From positions 310,001 through 374,000 of the forward strand of contig CAWHIK010000006.1 of the NCBI GenBank assembly GCA_963829485.1: a stretch of 64,000 nt of DNA. Direction: 5' to 3'. The notes below the pieces were generated by a model. That model searched no databases. It saw nothing but the letters and a program-made list of their open reading frames with translations, and had not been told where the DNA came from. How positions within the stretch are numbered: the stretch's first letter is position 1; every line of letters starts with the position of its first letter. The stretch comes from JBGPQJ01 sp963829485. Lineage in GTDB: Bacteria; Chloroflexota; Anaerolineae; Anaerolineales; Villigracilaceae. Below are positions 1-7,836 of the stretch, in pieces. The position numbers were made by a program, and so were the translations under genes.

Positions 1-481
1 GGGATCAACAGATATTTCTCTGCGCCTGGGAGAACCTGATAAACTGGAAAACACGTCTTTCCAAATTGATGAAGTTGAACTCCTCGTCGTCACACACCCA
101 CAAATCGGATTGAGCTCACTTTCACTTGACCAGATTCGTGAAGTCTATTCCGGTCGGGTGCGATCTTGGGGCGAAATGGGCGGTAACGATGTGCCGATTG
201 AGGTGTGGGTTTTTGCTGATGGCGAGGATGTCCAGCAAGTGATCGATCAAACATTGCTGGAAGGGATGCGAGTTTCCTCCTCAGCAAAAGTTGCCATATC
301 CGCTCAGGACATGTCTGATTCTGTAGGTCTTAATCCTGGCGCGATCGGAATCCTACCCCGCCGATGGAAGGCGGGGAACACTCATGAAATTTTTTCGATA
401 GGGAATTTTCCAGTGTTGGCAATTACAGGTACAAAACCTGATGGCGATTTGGAGAGATTATTAGCCTGCCTTCAGAAGTAG
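1..481 (+). CDS. Periplasmic substrate-binding (PBP-like) protein, 5' truncated by window edge
   Basis: The reading frame is open from base 2 to the TAA at 479-481, so the N-terminus lies outside the window. An ATG-like start further in would cut a continuous domain. The visible part carries the segment SLDQIREVYSGRVRSWGEMGG followed by PIEVWV, which resembles the second lobe of phosphate-type (PstS/PBP-like) ABC substrate-binding proteins, where a Q-I-x-x-I/V-Y-x-G-x-x-x-x-W motif precedes a strand. No signal peptide can be judged. The ligand is unknown, and no permease genes are visible downstream. The family call is by motif resemblance only. Confidence 0.6.
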   Translation, partial: GSTDISLRLGEPDKLENTSFQIDEVELLVVTHPQIGLSSLSLDQIREVYSGRVRSWGEMGGNDVPIEVWVFADGEDVQQVIDQTLLEGMRVSSSAKVAISAQDMSDSVGLNPGAIGILPRRWKAGNTHEIFSIGNFPVLAITGTKPDGDLERLLACLQK

Positions 482-539
482 TGAGCCTCCCTTGATTAAA
501 AATAAGCATAATCAGATAAGATTGAAATCCTAGAAAAAC

Positions 540-1934
540 TCAAATCGGGGGAGTTCTGGATGACCATCCCGTCACTTTTTCATACTCCAACCCGGCGCGG
601 AGAGTATTTGACTCTTTCCATGCCCCGGAAACAAGCTGCAAACCAATTGGGAGTCCACTAGGGGTGAATCCGCATGGAATTGAGAGTGAGGGCAATCCAG
701 TCAGGTTAAATGGGGCAGTGAATCGTGTCAGCCGGCGGGCTTGATCGATGGCATCCGTCCCTTCGATCAACGGTGCAGTAATAGGAGTGGTCGGGAGGAT
801 CATCAGATCGTATTCCCGGAAGAAATTGTCCATCCAGCGACGGCCTTCATCTTGTTTTCGCCTGGCTAAAATGTAGTCAGTCGATGAGAAAGCCCGGCCG
901 TTTTCCAGCCGTTCTCTGATATCGGCGCCGAACCAATCCGGATGCTCCTGCAAGCGTTCCCGGTGGAAAGCCGCAGCATCAGCCTGGACCATCTGCCCAT
1001 TGGCGAGTGCCAAGCCTCGCAGGATTTCCAAATTCACCCGAGTTACTTTTGCCCCCAGCGATTTAAACAGCCTGGCAGCTTCATTGATTGCAGCCTGGAC
1101 GTTTAAATCTGTTTCTTCAAAATACTCTCCCTCAGCAAGCGCTATCCTCCACCCTTGAATGCCTTCACCTGATTCACGGAGATAATCATTGACCGGTATG
1201 TCCGCTGATGCAAGGTCATCCGCATCGTATCCAGCCATTACTTGAAGCATCAATGCTGCATCGCGAACCGATTTTGTGAGACATCCTGCATGGTCCAGAT
1301 TCCATGAAAGTGGGAATATTCCTCGGAGACTGACCCTCCCGTAAGTGGGCTTCAGCCCTACAACTCCACACAGGGATGCCGGTATGCGGATCGAACCGCC
1401 TGTGTCCGTGCCCAAAGCTCCAAGACTCATCCCTGTTGCGACGGCTACCGCTGACCCGCTAGAAGAACCACCGGTAATTCGAGTCGTATCCCAGGGATTT
1501 CGGCAAGTCCCAAAATGCGGATTTACCCCGGTAACTCCAAGCGCGATTTCATGCGTGTTCGTTTTTCCGATGATGAGCGCTCCGGCTTTTTCTAGTTTTT
1601 GAACGACAACACAATCCGCGATTGGGATATAGTCTTTGAAGAACTTAGTCCCTGCAGTGGTCAGTGTCCCTCCGGTCTCATACAAGTCTTTGACTGCGAT
1701 CGGTATTCCAAAGAGCGGGGCATCCATTGACGCTTTGCTACTGATTTGATGCGCTTCATCTCTGACCGAATCCCCCATGACCGTTATAAATGCATTTAAA
1801 GTGGGGTTCAGTTGTTGGATTCGGCGCAGGCAAGCATCAACAATCTCAACTGGAGATGTCCGTTTTAGGCGGAAATCCTCCAATGCGGATGAAATGGTCA
1901 TCGACAGCAGATCCGGTTCCAAGTTCATTAGCAT
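540..1934 (-). CDS. Amidase signature family hydrolase (GatA-like)
   Basis: This 464-residue protein has the full amidase-signature core. The catalytic Lys is near residue 82 (AVKD), the cis-Ser near 157 (GGSSSGSA), and the nucleophilic Ser near 181 (DTGGSIRIP), the Ser-cisSer-Lys triad of the family. Such enzymes hydrolyse amides. GatA, the glutaminase subunit of Asp/Glu-tRNA amidotransferase, is one member, but no gatB or gatC lies nearby and the C-terminal half is divergent, so a stand-alone amidase on an unknown amide is more likely. It is transcribed away from recJ. The start may be Met1 or Met3. Confidence 0.85.
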   Translation of the reverse strand: MLMNLEPDLLSMTISSALEDFRLKRTSPVEIVDACLRRIQQLNPTLNAFITVMGDSVRDEAHQISSKASMDAPLFGIPIAVKDLYETGGTLTTAGTKFFKDYIPIADCVVVQKLEKAGALIIGKTNTHEIALGVTGVNPHFGTCRNPWDTTRITGGSSSGSAVAVATGMSLGALGTDTGGSIRIPASLCGVVGLKPTYGRVSLRGIFPLSWNLDHAGCLTKSVRDAALMLQVMAGYDADDLASADIPVNDYLRESGEGIQGWRIALAEGEYFEETDLNVQAAINEAARLFKSLGAKVTRVNLEILRGLALANGQMVQADAAAFHRERLQEHPDWFGADIRERLENGRAFSSTDYILARRKQDEGRRWMDNFFREYDLMILPTTPITAPLIEGTDAIDQARRLTRFTAPFNLTGLPSLSIPCGFTPSGLPIGLQLVSGAWKESNTLRAGLEYEKVTGWSSRTPPI

Positions 1935-1958
1935 CTCTCCGTTACTGATTATATATCC

Positions 1959-1987
1959 TTGCCTCTCAAGGTTTCAACGTTTATACT
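1959..1987 (+). promoter_or_regulatory. Candidate recJ promoter
   Basis: A -35 element TTGCCT at 1959-1964 and a -10 element TATACT at 1982-1987 are separated by 17 bases. They would start transcription near 1994, giving a leader of about 38 bases before the recJ ATG at 2032. The call rests on sequence match only. Confidence 0.5.
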
Positions 1988-2031
1988 CGATTCACGCAGT
2001 TCCGATTTCTTCGAAGAAATGAGCCCCCTCC

Positions 2032-3732
2032 ATGCAGAACAAACGCTGGCTTGTACAATATCCATTAACGGATGCCGCTGATCAGGAGCTTAAGGATTAC
2101 CCGCCAATAATTCGGCAGATACTTTTTAACCGTGGCTACGGCACTGCGGATTCAGCCAAGCACTACCTTCGTGCGGAATCCGAGACGGATACTTCCCCGT
2201 GGCAATTGAAGGACATGCAGGAGACTGTTGGGCGGATTAACAAGGCACTGGATCAAAACGAATCGATCATAGTATATGGGGATTATGACGTGGACGGTGT
2301 CACAGCCACCGCACTGCTGGTCCAGGTGCTGCAGGCATTGGGTGGGAATGCAAAGGAATACATCCCCAATCGATTTGAGGAGGGGTATGGGATCAACAAC
2401 GATGCTCTTCAAACATTAAAGGATGCAGGGGTTAACCTCGTCATCAGTGTTGACTGCGGCATTCGCTCTCCTGCCGAAGCGGACTTCGCCCGGGGGTTGG
2501 GCTTGGACCTTATCATTACCGATCATCACCAGCCTGCAGAGTCACTTCCAAAAGCCTTTGCCATCGTGAATCCAAAGCAGCCGGGAGACCAGTATCCTGA
2601 TAAGGAACTGGCGGGAGTAGGGGTTGCTTATAAAATCGCTGAAGCATTGATCGAAGAAAGGCATTCGGATTACGATAAAACCCATCTGTTGGATCTGGTT
2701 GCTTTGGGAACCGTAGCAGATCTGGCGCCTCTAACAGGGGAGAATCGTTGTCTTGTTCGTAAAGGTCTTGAACGGATTCAGACCACCAGCCGGCAGGGGT
2801 TATTCTCGCTTGCCAACGTCGCAGAATTGAATATCGCTTCAACAAATGCATCCAACATTGGTTTCACCCTCGGTCCCCGCCTGAATGCCGCTGGCAGGTT
2901 GGAATCAGCCCTGGCAGCCTTTGAATTGTTGACAACCCAGGATGTCATGCGCGCCGGTCAACTGGCTCTCCAGTTGGACCAGAATAACCGTGACAGGCAG
3001 GCTTTGACTCGTCAGATCCAGGAAAGGGCGGAAGCCATGGTCCTCGCTGAGGATCCCCATGCTGACCTGCTTTTCGCTGTCCATCCGGAATTCAACGCCG
3101 GCGTCGTAGGGTTGGCGGCGTCCCGCCTGTCTGAAACGTATTATCGCCCGGCAGTTGTAGGTCAGGTCAGTGAAGAGACGACCCGCTGTTCATGCCGCTC
3201 GATTCCGGAGTTTCACATCACGGAGGCGTTGGATCAATGTGCAGACCTTTTGGTGCGGCACGGGGGGCACAAGGCTGCAGCAGGATTTACTGTCCTAAAT
3301 GAAAACCTGACTGAATTAAAAAACCGGTTATTGTCGATTGCAAGAAAACAACTTGGGGGAAGGGAACTTGCGCCTACACTGTCAGCAGATGGGGAGGTTC
3401 CTCTGACAGACTTGAGAGCGGATCTGCTCCAATATCTGAACCAACTTCAACCGACCGGATATGGCAATCCCGACGCGGTTTTTGTCACACGCGGTGTGAA
3501 GATCAAAACATCCCGGACCGTGGGCGCTGATGGAAAGCACCTGAAACTGACGGTTAGCGACGGGAGGGTGTTCTTCGATGCAATCGGATTTCGGCTGGGG
3601 CATCTTCAACCCGACCTATCAACCGAAAAAAGGGTGGACCTGATGTACACCTTCGAGACCAACGAATTCAATGGACGATCATATTTACAATTGAATCTAC
3701 GGGATGTGAAATTGTCTGGAACTCCAGATTAA
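2032..3732 (+). CDS. recJ: Single-stranded-DNA-specific exonuclease RecJ
   Basis: This 566-residue protein matches the usual RecJ size. DHH phosphoesterase motifs appear in order: DYDVDG at about 84-89, DCG at 141-143, TDHH at 163-166, then a VALGTVADLAPL segment and LGPRLNAAGR. The DHHA1 signature GGHKAAAGF and a C-terminal OB-like part follow. RecJ degrades single-stranded DNA 5' to 3' in recombination and mismatch repair, using Mn or Mg bound by the Asp/His motifs. The gene stands alone between its own promoter and a strong bidirectional terminator. Every catalytic motif I looked for is present. Confidence 0.96.
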   Translation: MQNKRWLVQYPLTDAADQELKDYPPIIRQILFNRGYGTADSAKHYLRAESETDTSPWQLKDMQETVGRINKALDQNESIIVYGDYDVDGVTATALLVQVLQALGGNAKEYIPNRFEEGYGINNDALQTLKDAGVNLVISVDCGIRSPAEADFARGLGLDLIITDHHQPAESLPKAFAIVNPKQPGDQYPDKELAGVGVAYKIAEALIEERHSDYDKTHLLDLVALGTVADLAPLTGENRCLVRKGLERIQTTSRQGLFSLANVAELNIASTNASNIGFTLGPRLNAAGRLESALAAFELLTTQDVMRAGQLALQLDQNNRDRQALTRQIQERAEAMVLAEDPHADLLFAVHPEFNAGVVGLAASRLSETYYRPAVVGQVSEETTRCSCRSIPEFHITEALDQCADLLVRHGGHKAAAGFTVLNENLTELKNRLLSIARKQLGGRELAPTLSADGEVPLTDLRADLLQYLNQLQPTGYGNPDAVFVTRGVKIKTSRTVGADGKHLKLTVSDGRVFFDAIGFRLGHLQPDLSTEKRVDLMYTFETNEFNGRSYLQLNLRDVKLSGTPD

Positions 3733-3772
3733 TAAAGTGGAGCTGGTCGTTCTCAACCAGCTCCACTTTATT
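3731..3772. terminator. Bidirectional terminator between recJ and GT2
   Basis: A perfect 17-bp inverted repeat (AATAAAGTGGAGCTGGT at 3731-3747 and its complement at 3756-3772) has an 8-base loop. A/T-rich ends on both sides make it usable from either strand. It overlaps both convergent stop codons. Confidence 0.85.
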
Positions 3773-4454
3773 AATCCACGAAACGATATTTGAGTAAAGT
3801 CCACACCGCTTCGAAGGCATCGCGCATCTTGATCTTCTTGCCTTCGCTATAATCCCGGGGGTTGAACGTGATCGGTACTTCAAAGACCCGGACCTTCTTC
3901 TTCAGGATTTTCGCAGTAAATTCAGGCTCGAAATCAAATCGTTTGGCATGGATTTTCATATCTGCCACGACTTCCTTTTTGAACACTTTGTAACCGGTCT
4001 CCATGTCCGTCAGGATATTGTTGAATAGGATATTGGTCATCAGGGTTAACAGTTTATTGGCGACCATGTTCCAAAAGAGGATGGCACGATGAGGAGCGCC
4101 GAGGAATCTCGAACCATAAACGACGTCTGCCATACCTTCCTCGATCGGTCTCATCAGGTTGGGATATTCCCGAGGGTCATATTCGAGGTCAGCGTCCTGA
4201 ATGATTAGAACCTCACCGGTAGCATTGGAGATTCCGGTTCGGACAGCAGCGCCTTTGCCCTGATTTTTCTCGTGGAGAATCACCCTGACATGATCCCTGC
4301 CATCCAGATTAGAGATGATCTCCCGCGTGCCGTCGGTGGAACCATCGTCCACGATGATGATTTCTTCGACCATCTTCATCGCCTGGACTCTTCTCACGAT
4401 TTCCTGGATGGTGTTTTTTTCATTGAACGCAGGTATGATGACAGTGATTTTCAT
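3771..4454 (-). CDS. Glycosyltransferase family 2 (dolichyl-phosphate mannosyltransferase-like)
   Basis: The protein begins MKITVIIPAFNE, the first strand of the GT-A fold, followed by VDDGSTDGT (nucleotide binding) and DADLEYDP (metal-binding DxD-type site). These mark a GT2 enzyme of the polyprenyl-phosphate mannosyl/glucosyltransferase (DPM1) type. No C-terminal membrane segments are seen, as in soluble DPM1. I chose the Met at 4454 because it starts the conserved strand; the frame is open to 4493 and 13 more residues are possible. It likely makes a lipid-linked sugar donor at the membrane face. The exact sugar is not readable from sequence. Confidence 0.88.
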   Translation of the reverse strand: MKITVIIPAFNEKNTIQEIVRRVQAMKMVEEIIIVDDGSTDGTREIISNLDGRDHVRVILHEKNQGKGAAVRTGISNATGEVLIIQDADLEYDPREYPNLMRPIEEGMADVVYGSRFLGAPHRAILFWNMVANKLLTLMTNILFNNILTDMETGYKVFKKEVVADMKIHAKRFDFEPEFTAKILKKKVRVFEVPITFNPRDYSEGKKIKMRDAFEAVWTLLKYRFVD

Positions 4455-4622
4455 GGGGCATATTATAAATGTAATTTCATGGATTTTTCGCATAAAAATT
4501 GAGGTGGCATCCGCTGTTTTGTAGTGAGTTCCCTGTTCAAAACGATATTTTCCTCCCTTTCCACCCTTCCAAATTGTAAACTTCCTGAAGGGAGTTTCGC
4601 ATACCTAAATTTTTCCACCGCA

Positions 4623-4631
4623 TGCTATAAT
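4623..4631 (+). promoter_or_regulatory. Extended -10 promoter of the AAA ATPase gene
   Basis: TGCTATAAT at 4623-4631 is an exact extended -10 (TGn-TATAAT), about 35 bases before the ATG at 4666. No convincing -35 is visible. A ribosome site AAGGAG sits at about 4652-4657. Confidence 0.5.
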
Positions 4632-4665
4632 CGAGATGTTGGTCGATTCTTTAAGGAGCGGATGA

Positions 4666-6009
4666 ATGAATACGCCCATCATTGGTAAAACTGCGCACCC
4701 TCAACAACGAACGGTTACATCCAGTTTCCTTCCTCCTCCGATCACCCGGCTGGAAGATACCGGATTGTCTTTTCTATGGGTGCAGGACCTGGCTTTAAAA
4801 ATATTATATTTTCAAGGATACTTGTCAGGTTTTAGAGTCGCTGAGGAAATCGCACTTCCCTTCGCTGGGGTGACGGACCAGATCCTGGAATCGCTTAAAC
4901 GGGAAAAATTGGTCGAGGTGAAGTCGTCCTCCATGGGGTTGGGCGAAGGATCCTACCAGTACGCCATTACCGGGGCAGGGATCGACCGCGCTCGCGAGGC
5001 ATTGGATCGCAGCCAGTACGCTGGTCCTGCGCCCGTACCGATCGAAGCTTACACCGAATCCATCCGCCGGCAGAGCCGCCAGCGCATGGTGATCACCAGC
5101 CGGACCATGCGTCAGATCCTTAACCAGCTGATCCTCACTGAAGTGACTTTCCAGAAACTCGGTCCTGCCCTCAATTCCGGCACATCCATTTTCCTTTACG
5201 GACCTCCTGGAAACGGAAAAACAAGCGTTGCCCGAGCTTTTGGTAACCTGATCCTGACCCAGGATATGTTCATCCCGTATTCGTTATACATGGATGGACA
5301 GGTGGTGAAACTTTACGATTCAGTTAATCACCAACGTGCTCCAGATGACGATGCCACCGCGTCTGGAACCGGTTCTTTGCGCGCTGGACAAAAGCGCGAT
5401 CCGCGCTGGGTCCACATCCGCCGCCCGTTCATCGTGGTCGGTGGCGAATTGACACTTGCCGGACTTGATCTGGTCTTTGATGATGTTCATAAGTTTTATG
5501 AAGCCCCATTCCAGGTAAAAGCCAACGGCGGAATTCTGCTTATCGATGACTTTGGGCGCCAGCAGGTTCGTCCGCGCGATTTGCTTAACCGCTGGATCGT
5601 GCCCCTCGAGAACCGGGTCGACTTCCTGACCCTGCATACGGGCAGGAAGATCGAACTGCCATTCGACGTGCTCATCGTCTTTTCCACGAACCTGCCTCCG
5701 CGCGACCTCGTGGACGAGGCTTTTCTTCGCCGGCTGCGCCATAAGATTGAAATCGTCGACCCCACCTATGAGGAATATCGTGAAATATTTAAGCGGGTCG
5801 CCCAATTAAAGGGAGTTCAATACAACGACCAGGGGCTGGCTTACCTGCTGCAGGAATGGTATATCAAACGCAATCGCAAAATGCGCGCTTCACACCCCCG
5901 TGACCTTTGCGATCAAATCCTGGACATCTCCCGTTACATGTCTGTAGAAGCCACGATGAGCCGCGATTTGTTGGACCGCGCTGCCGCCTCCTACTTCGTC
6001 GAATTGTAG
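4666..6009 (+). CDS. AAA-family ATPase with N-terminal winged-helix-like segment
   Basis: This 447-residue protein has a complete AAA module: Walker A GPPGNGKT at about 179-186, Walker B ILLIDD at 290-295, a sensor-1 Asn near 342 (FSTNLPP), and an arginine-rich FLRRLRHK at 353-360. Residues 40-115 look like a helical winged-helix-type domain (DQILESLKREKLVEV). No fused effector domain is present and the target is unknown. It stands alone between its own promoter and a terminator. The family occurs widely as predicted ATPase in Chloroflexota-like genomes (general impression, not searched). I do not assign a function beyond ATP-driven remodelling. Confidence 0.8.
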   Translation: MNTPIIGKTAHPQQRTVTSSFLPPPITRLEDTGLSFLWVQDLALKILYFQGYLSGFRVAEEIALPFAGVTDQILESLKREKLVEVKSSSMGLGEGSYQYAITGAGIDRAREALDRSQYAGPAPVPIEAYTESIRRQSRQRMVITSRTMRQILNQLILTEVTFQKLGPALNSGTSIFLYGPPGNGKTSVARAFGNLILTQDMFIPYSLYMDGQVVKLYDSVNHQRAPDDDATASGTGSLRAGQKRDPRWVHIRRPFIVVGGELTLAGLDLVFDDVHKFYEAPFQVKANGGILLIDDFGRQQVRPRDLLNRWIVPLENRVDFLTLHTGRKIELPFDVLIVFSTNLPPRDLVDEAFLRRLRHKIEIVDPTYEEYREIFKRVAQLKGVQYNDQGLAYLLQEWYIKRNRKMRASHPRDLCDQILDISRYMSVEATMSRDLLDRAAASYFVEL

Positions 6010-6034
6010 AAATCCATCATTTACTCCAGAGCCT

Positions 6035-6087
6035 CGGGATTCGAGTTTCGCCGAATTTTGCGAGAAACTCGAATCCCGGAATTTTTT
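6035..6087 (+). terminator. Rho-independent terminator after AAA ATPase
   Basis: A 15-bp stem, CGGGATTCGAGTTTC at 6035-6049 paired with 6064-6078, is followed by a T6 run at 6082-6087. Confidence 0.88.
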
Positions 6088-6095
6088 ATCCCTTT

Positions 6096-6101
6096 TATAA
6101 T
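6096..6101 (+). promoter_or_regulatory. -10 element just upstream of the GDPD start
   Basis: An exact TATAAT lies at 6096-6101, 12 bases before the preferred ATG at 6114. If it is used, the mRNA would have almost no leader. It sits directly after the upstream terminator. Confidence 0.4.
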
Positions 6102-6113
6102 TGGATGGATCCT

Positions 6114-6857
6114 ATGCTGTTCGACATTTCCCCTCCCTATTATTTCGCCCATCGCGGAGCAAGCGCTTATGCCCCTGAGAATACCATCGAGGCATTCCAG
6201 CTTGCTCTGGAACAGGGAGCTCAGCTCATTGAATTTGATGTAAAGCTGACTGCAGACAGGCAGGTGGCTGTTATCCATGACCCGACAGTGGATCGTACGA
6301 CAGACGGGACAGGAAAAGTTAACCGATTAACCATGACAGAATTAAAGCGATTGGATGCAGGTGCCTGGTTCGGGGAGAATTTCAGAGGAGCGAGAATCCC
6401 TTCACTCGATGAAGTCTTCGAGCATCTCGGCAATAAACTTTACATAAATGTCGAATTGACAAACTACTCATCACCGTTTGATGGATTGGTGGATGAAGTA
6501 GCATCTCTCGTAAAACGTCACGGATTGGAGAAGCGCATTCTATTCTCATCGTTCTATCCGACAAACCTTATTCGTGCTCATCAATTGCTTCCAGAGACGC
6601 CTCGTGGACAGCTTACCTTACCCCGGGCAGCAGGCTGGTGGCAGCGGATGTGGAGCGCTGTAATGGACGTTCAGGCTGATCACCCTTTCACATCAGATGT
6701 GACCTTGGAATCGGTTTCGAAGTCTCACAAGCGAGGGCGTTTGGTTCATGCATGGACGGTGAATGACCCTGAGGAAATGAAGAGACTCTGCAGTCTGGGA
6801 GTAGATGGTTTTTTCACCGACGATCCAATTCTTGCCAGGGAAACTCTTTCACAGTAA
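6114..6857 (+). CDS. Glycerophosphodiester phosphodiesterase (GDPD family)
   Basis: This 247-residue protein opens with FAHRGASAYAPENTIEAF, the GDPD signature, and continues with EFDVKLTADRQ and VIHDPTVDRTTDGTG, which supply the metal-binding Glu/Asp and catalytic His. GDPD enzymes cut glycerophosphodiesters to glycerol-3-phosphate and an alcohol. No signal peptide is seen, so it is likely cytosolic. The frame is open far upstream (to 5907), but that part overlaps the AAA gene and the terminator. Starts at 6105 or 6114 are the only sensible ones. The next gene follows after 13 bases. Confidence 0.92.
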   Translation: MLFDISPPYYFAHRGASAYAPENTIEAFQLALEQGAQLIEFDVKLTADRQVAVIHDPTVDRTTDGTGKVNRLTMTELKRLDAGAWFGENFRGARIPSLDEVFEHLGNKLYINVELTNYSSPFDGLVDEVASLVKRHGLEKRILFSSFYPTNLIRAHQLLPETPRGQLTLPRAAGWWQRMWSAVMDVQADHPFTSDVTLESVSKSHKRGRLVHAWTVNDPEEMKRLCSLGVDGFFTDDPILARETLSQ

Positions 6858-6870
6858 GCACGAATTTAAT

Positions 6871-7836
6871 ATGGATACTTCCATGCCCTTTCCTTTTGAA
6901 TGGATCACCTGCGCAGAAGAGCGGATTTCTCCACACATTAATGTGACTCCTTTGACATTTGACAAGGAGTTGGGGATCTATTTGAAATGGGAGAATCACC
7001 AGGTGACGGGTTCGTTCAAGGCGCGAGGCGCTTTTAATAAAGTGCTTTCATTGGATTCTTGGGAGCAGCAAAAGGGAATTGTCGCAGCCTCGGCAGGCAA
7101 CCACGGCCAGGGAGTTGCTTTGGCCGGTAGATTTATTGGAGCACCGGTTACTGTATTTGCCAGCCAGCATGCCTCTCCTCTCAAAATCGAGAAAATGCGC
7201 GTCCTCGGCGCCGATGTAAGACTTGTCCAAGGGCAATATGAACAGGCGGAAGAAGAGGCAAAACGTTTTTCGGCCGCCGATGACAAAACATGGATTTCTC
7301 CCTATAACGACTCGCAGGTGATTGCAGGTCAAGGAACCATCGGGTTGGAGATCAACCGCCAGATGGAATTATCATCGGCGATGACGGTTCTTGTTCCAGT
7401 TTCGGGGGGCGGACTGCTCGCGGGTGTTGCCGCATCATTAACTGGAAAAGACAATCGTCCGAAGATTATCGGAGTCCAGGCTGAAGCATCAGCGTTCATG
7501 CATGCGCTTATTAATTCCGGCTCTCAGGATGGAGTTGCCGATCTGCCGACCCTGGCGGATGGCTTATCCGGACCTGTTGAAAATGGCTCGATCACTGTAC
7601 CGTTGATAAAAACGATGGTGGATGATATCCTCCTGGTCGGTGAGGAGGATATTTCATACGCGATGGCCTATGCTTATTATCATTATGGCGAAACCATCGA
7701 AGCTTCGGCTGCGGTGGGGTTGTCAGCCATTCTGGCCGGTAGAGTGAAACCTCCAGGTGTTGTGGTGATCTCGGGCGGAAATATTCTGCCGGAATTGCAC
7801 GCTCAAGTCTGTGCCCGATATGAGGGTGGACTATGA
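6871..7836 (+). CDS. PLP-dependent threonine/serine ammonia-lyase (threonine dehydratase-like)
   Basis: The protein is 321 residues from the ATG at 6871. The PLP Lys is K50 within GSFKARGAFN. GNHGQGVA (phosphate-contacting Asn loop) and SGGGLLAG (PLP phosphate cradle) follow. This is fold-type II threonine dehydratase/serine racemase. It lacks an ACT regulatory domain, so it resembles the catabolic type, not full-length IlvA. It removes ammonia from L-threonine or L-serine to give a 2-oxo acid. Its TGA overlaps the ATG of the next gene (ATGA at 7833), indicating translational coupling. Confidence 0.9.
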   Translation: MDTSMPFPFEWITCAEERISPHINVTPLTFDKELGIYLKWENHQVTGSFKARGAFNKVLSLDSWEQQKGIVAASAGNHGQGVALAGRFIGAPVTVFASQHASPLKIEKMRVLGADVRLVQGQYEQAEEEAKRFSAADDKTWISPYNDSQVIAGQGTIGLEINRQMELSSAMTVLVPVSGGGLLAGVAASLTGKDNRPKIIGVQAEASAFMHALINSGSQDGVADLPTLADGLSGPVENGSITVPLIKTMVDDILLVGEEDISYAMAYAYYHYGETIEASAAVGLSAILAGRVKPPGVVVISGGNILPELHAQVCARYEGGL

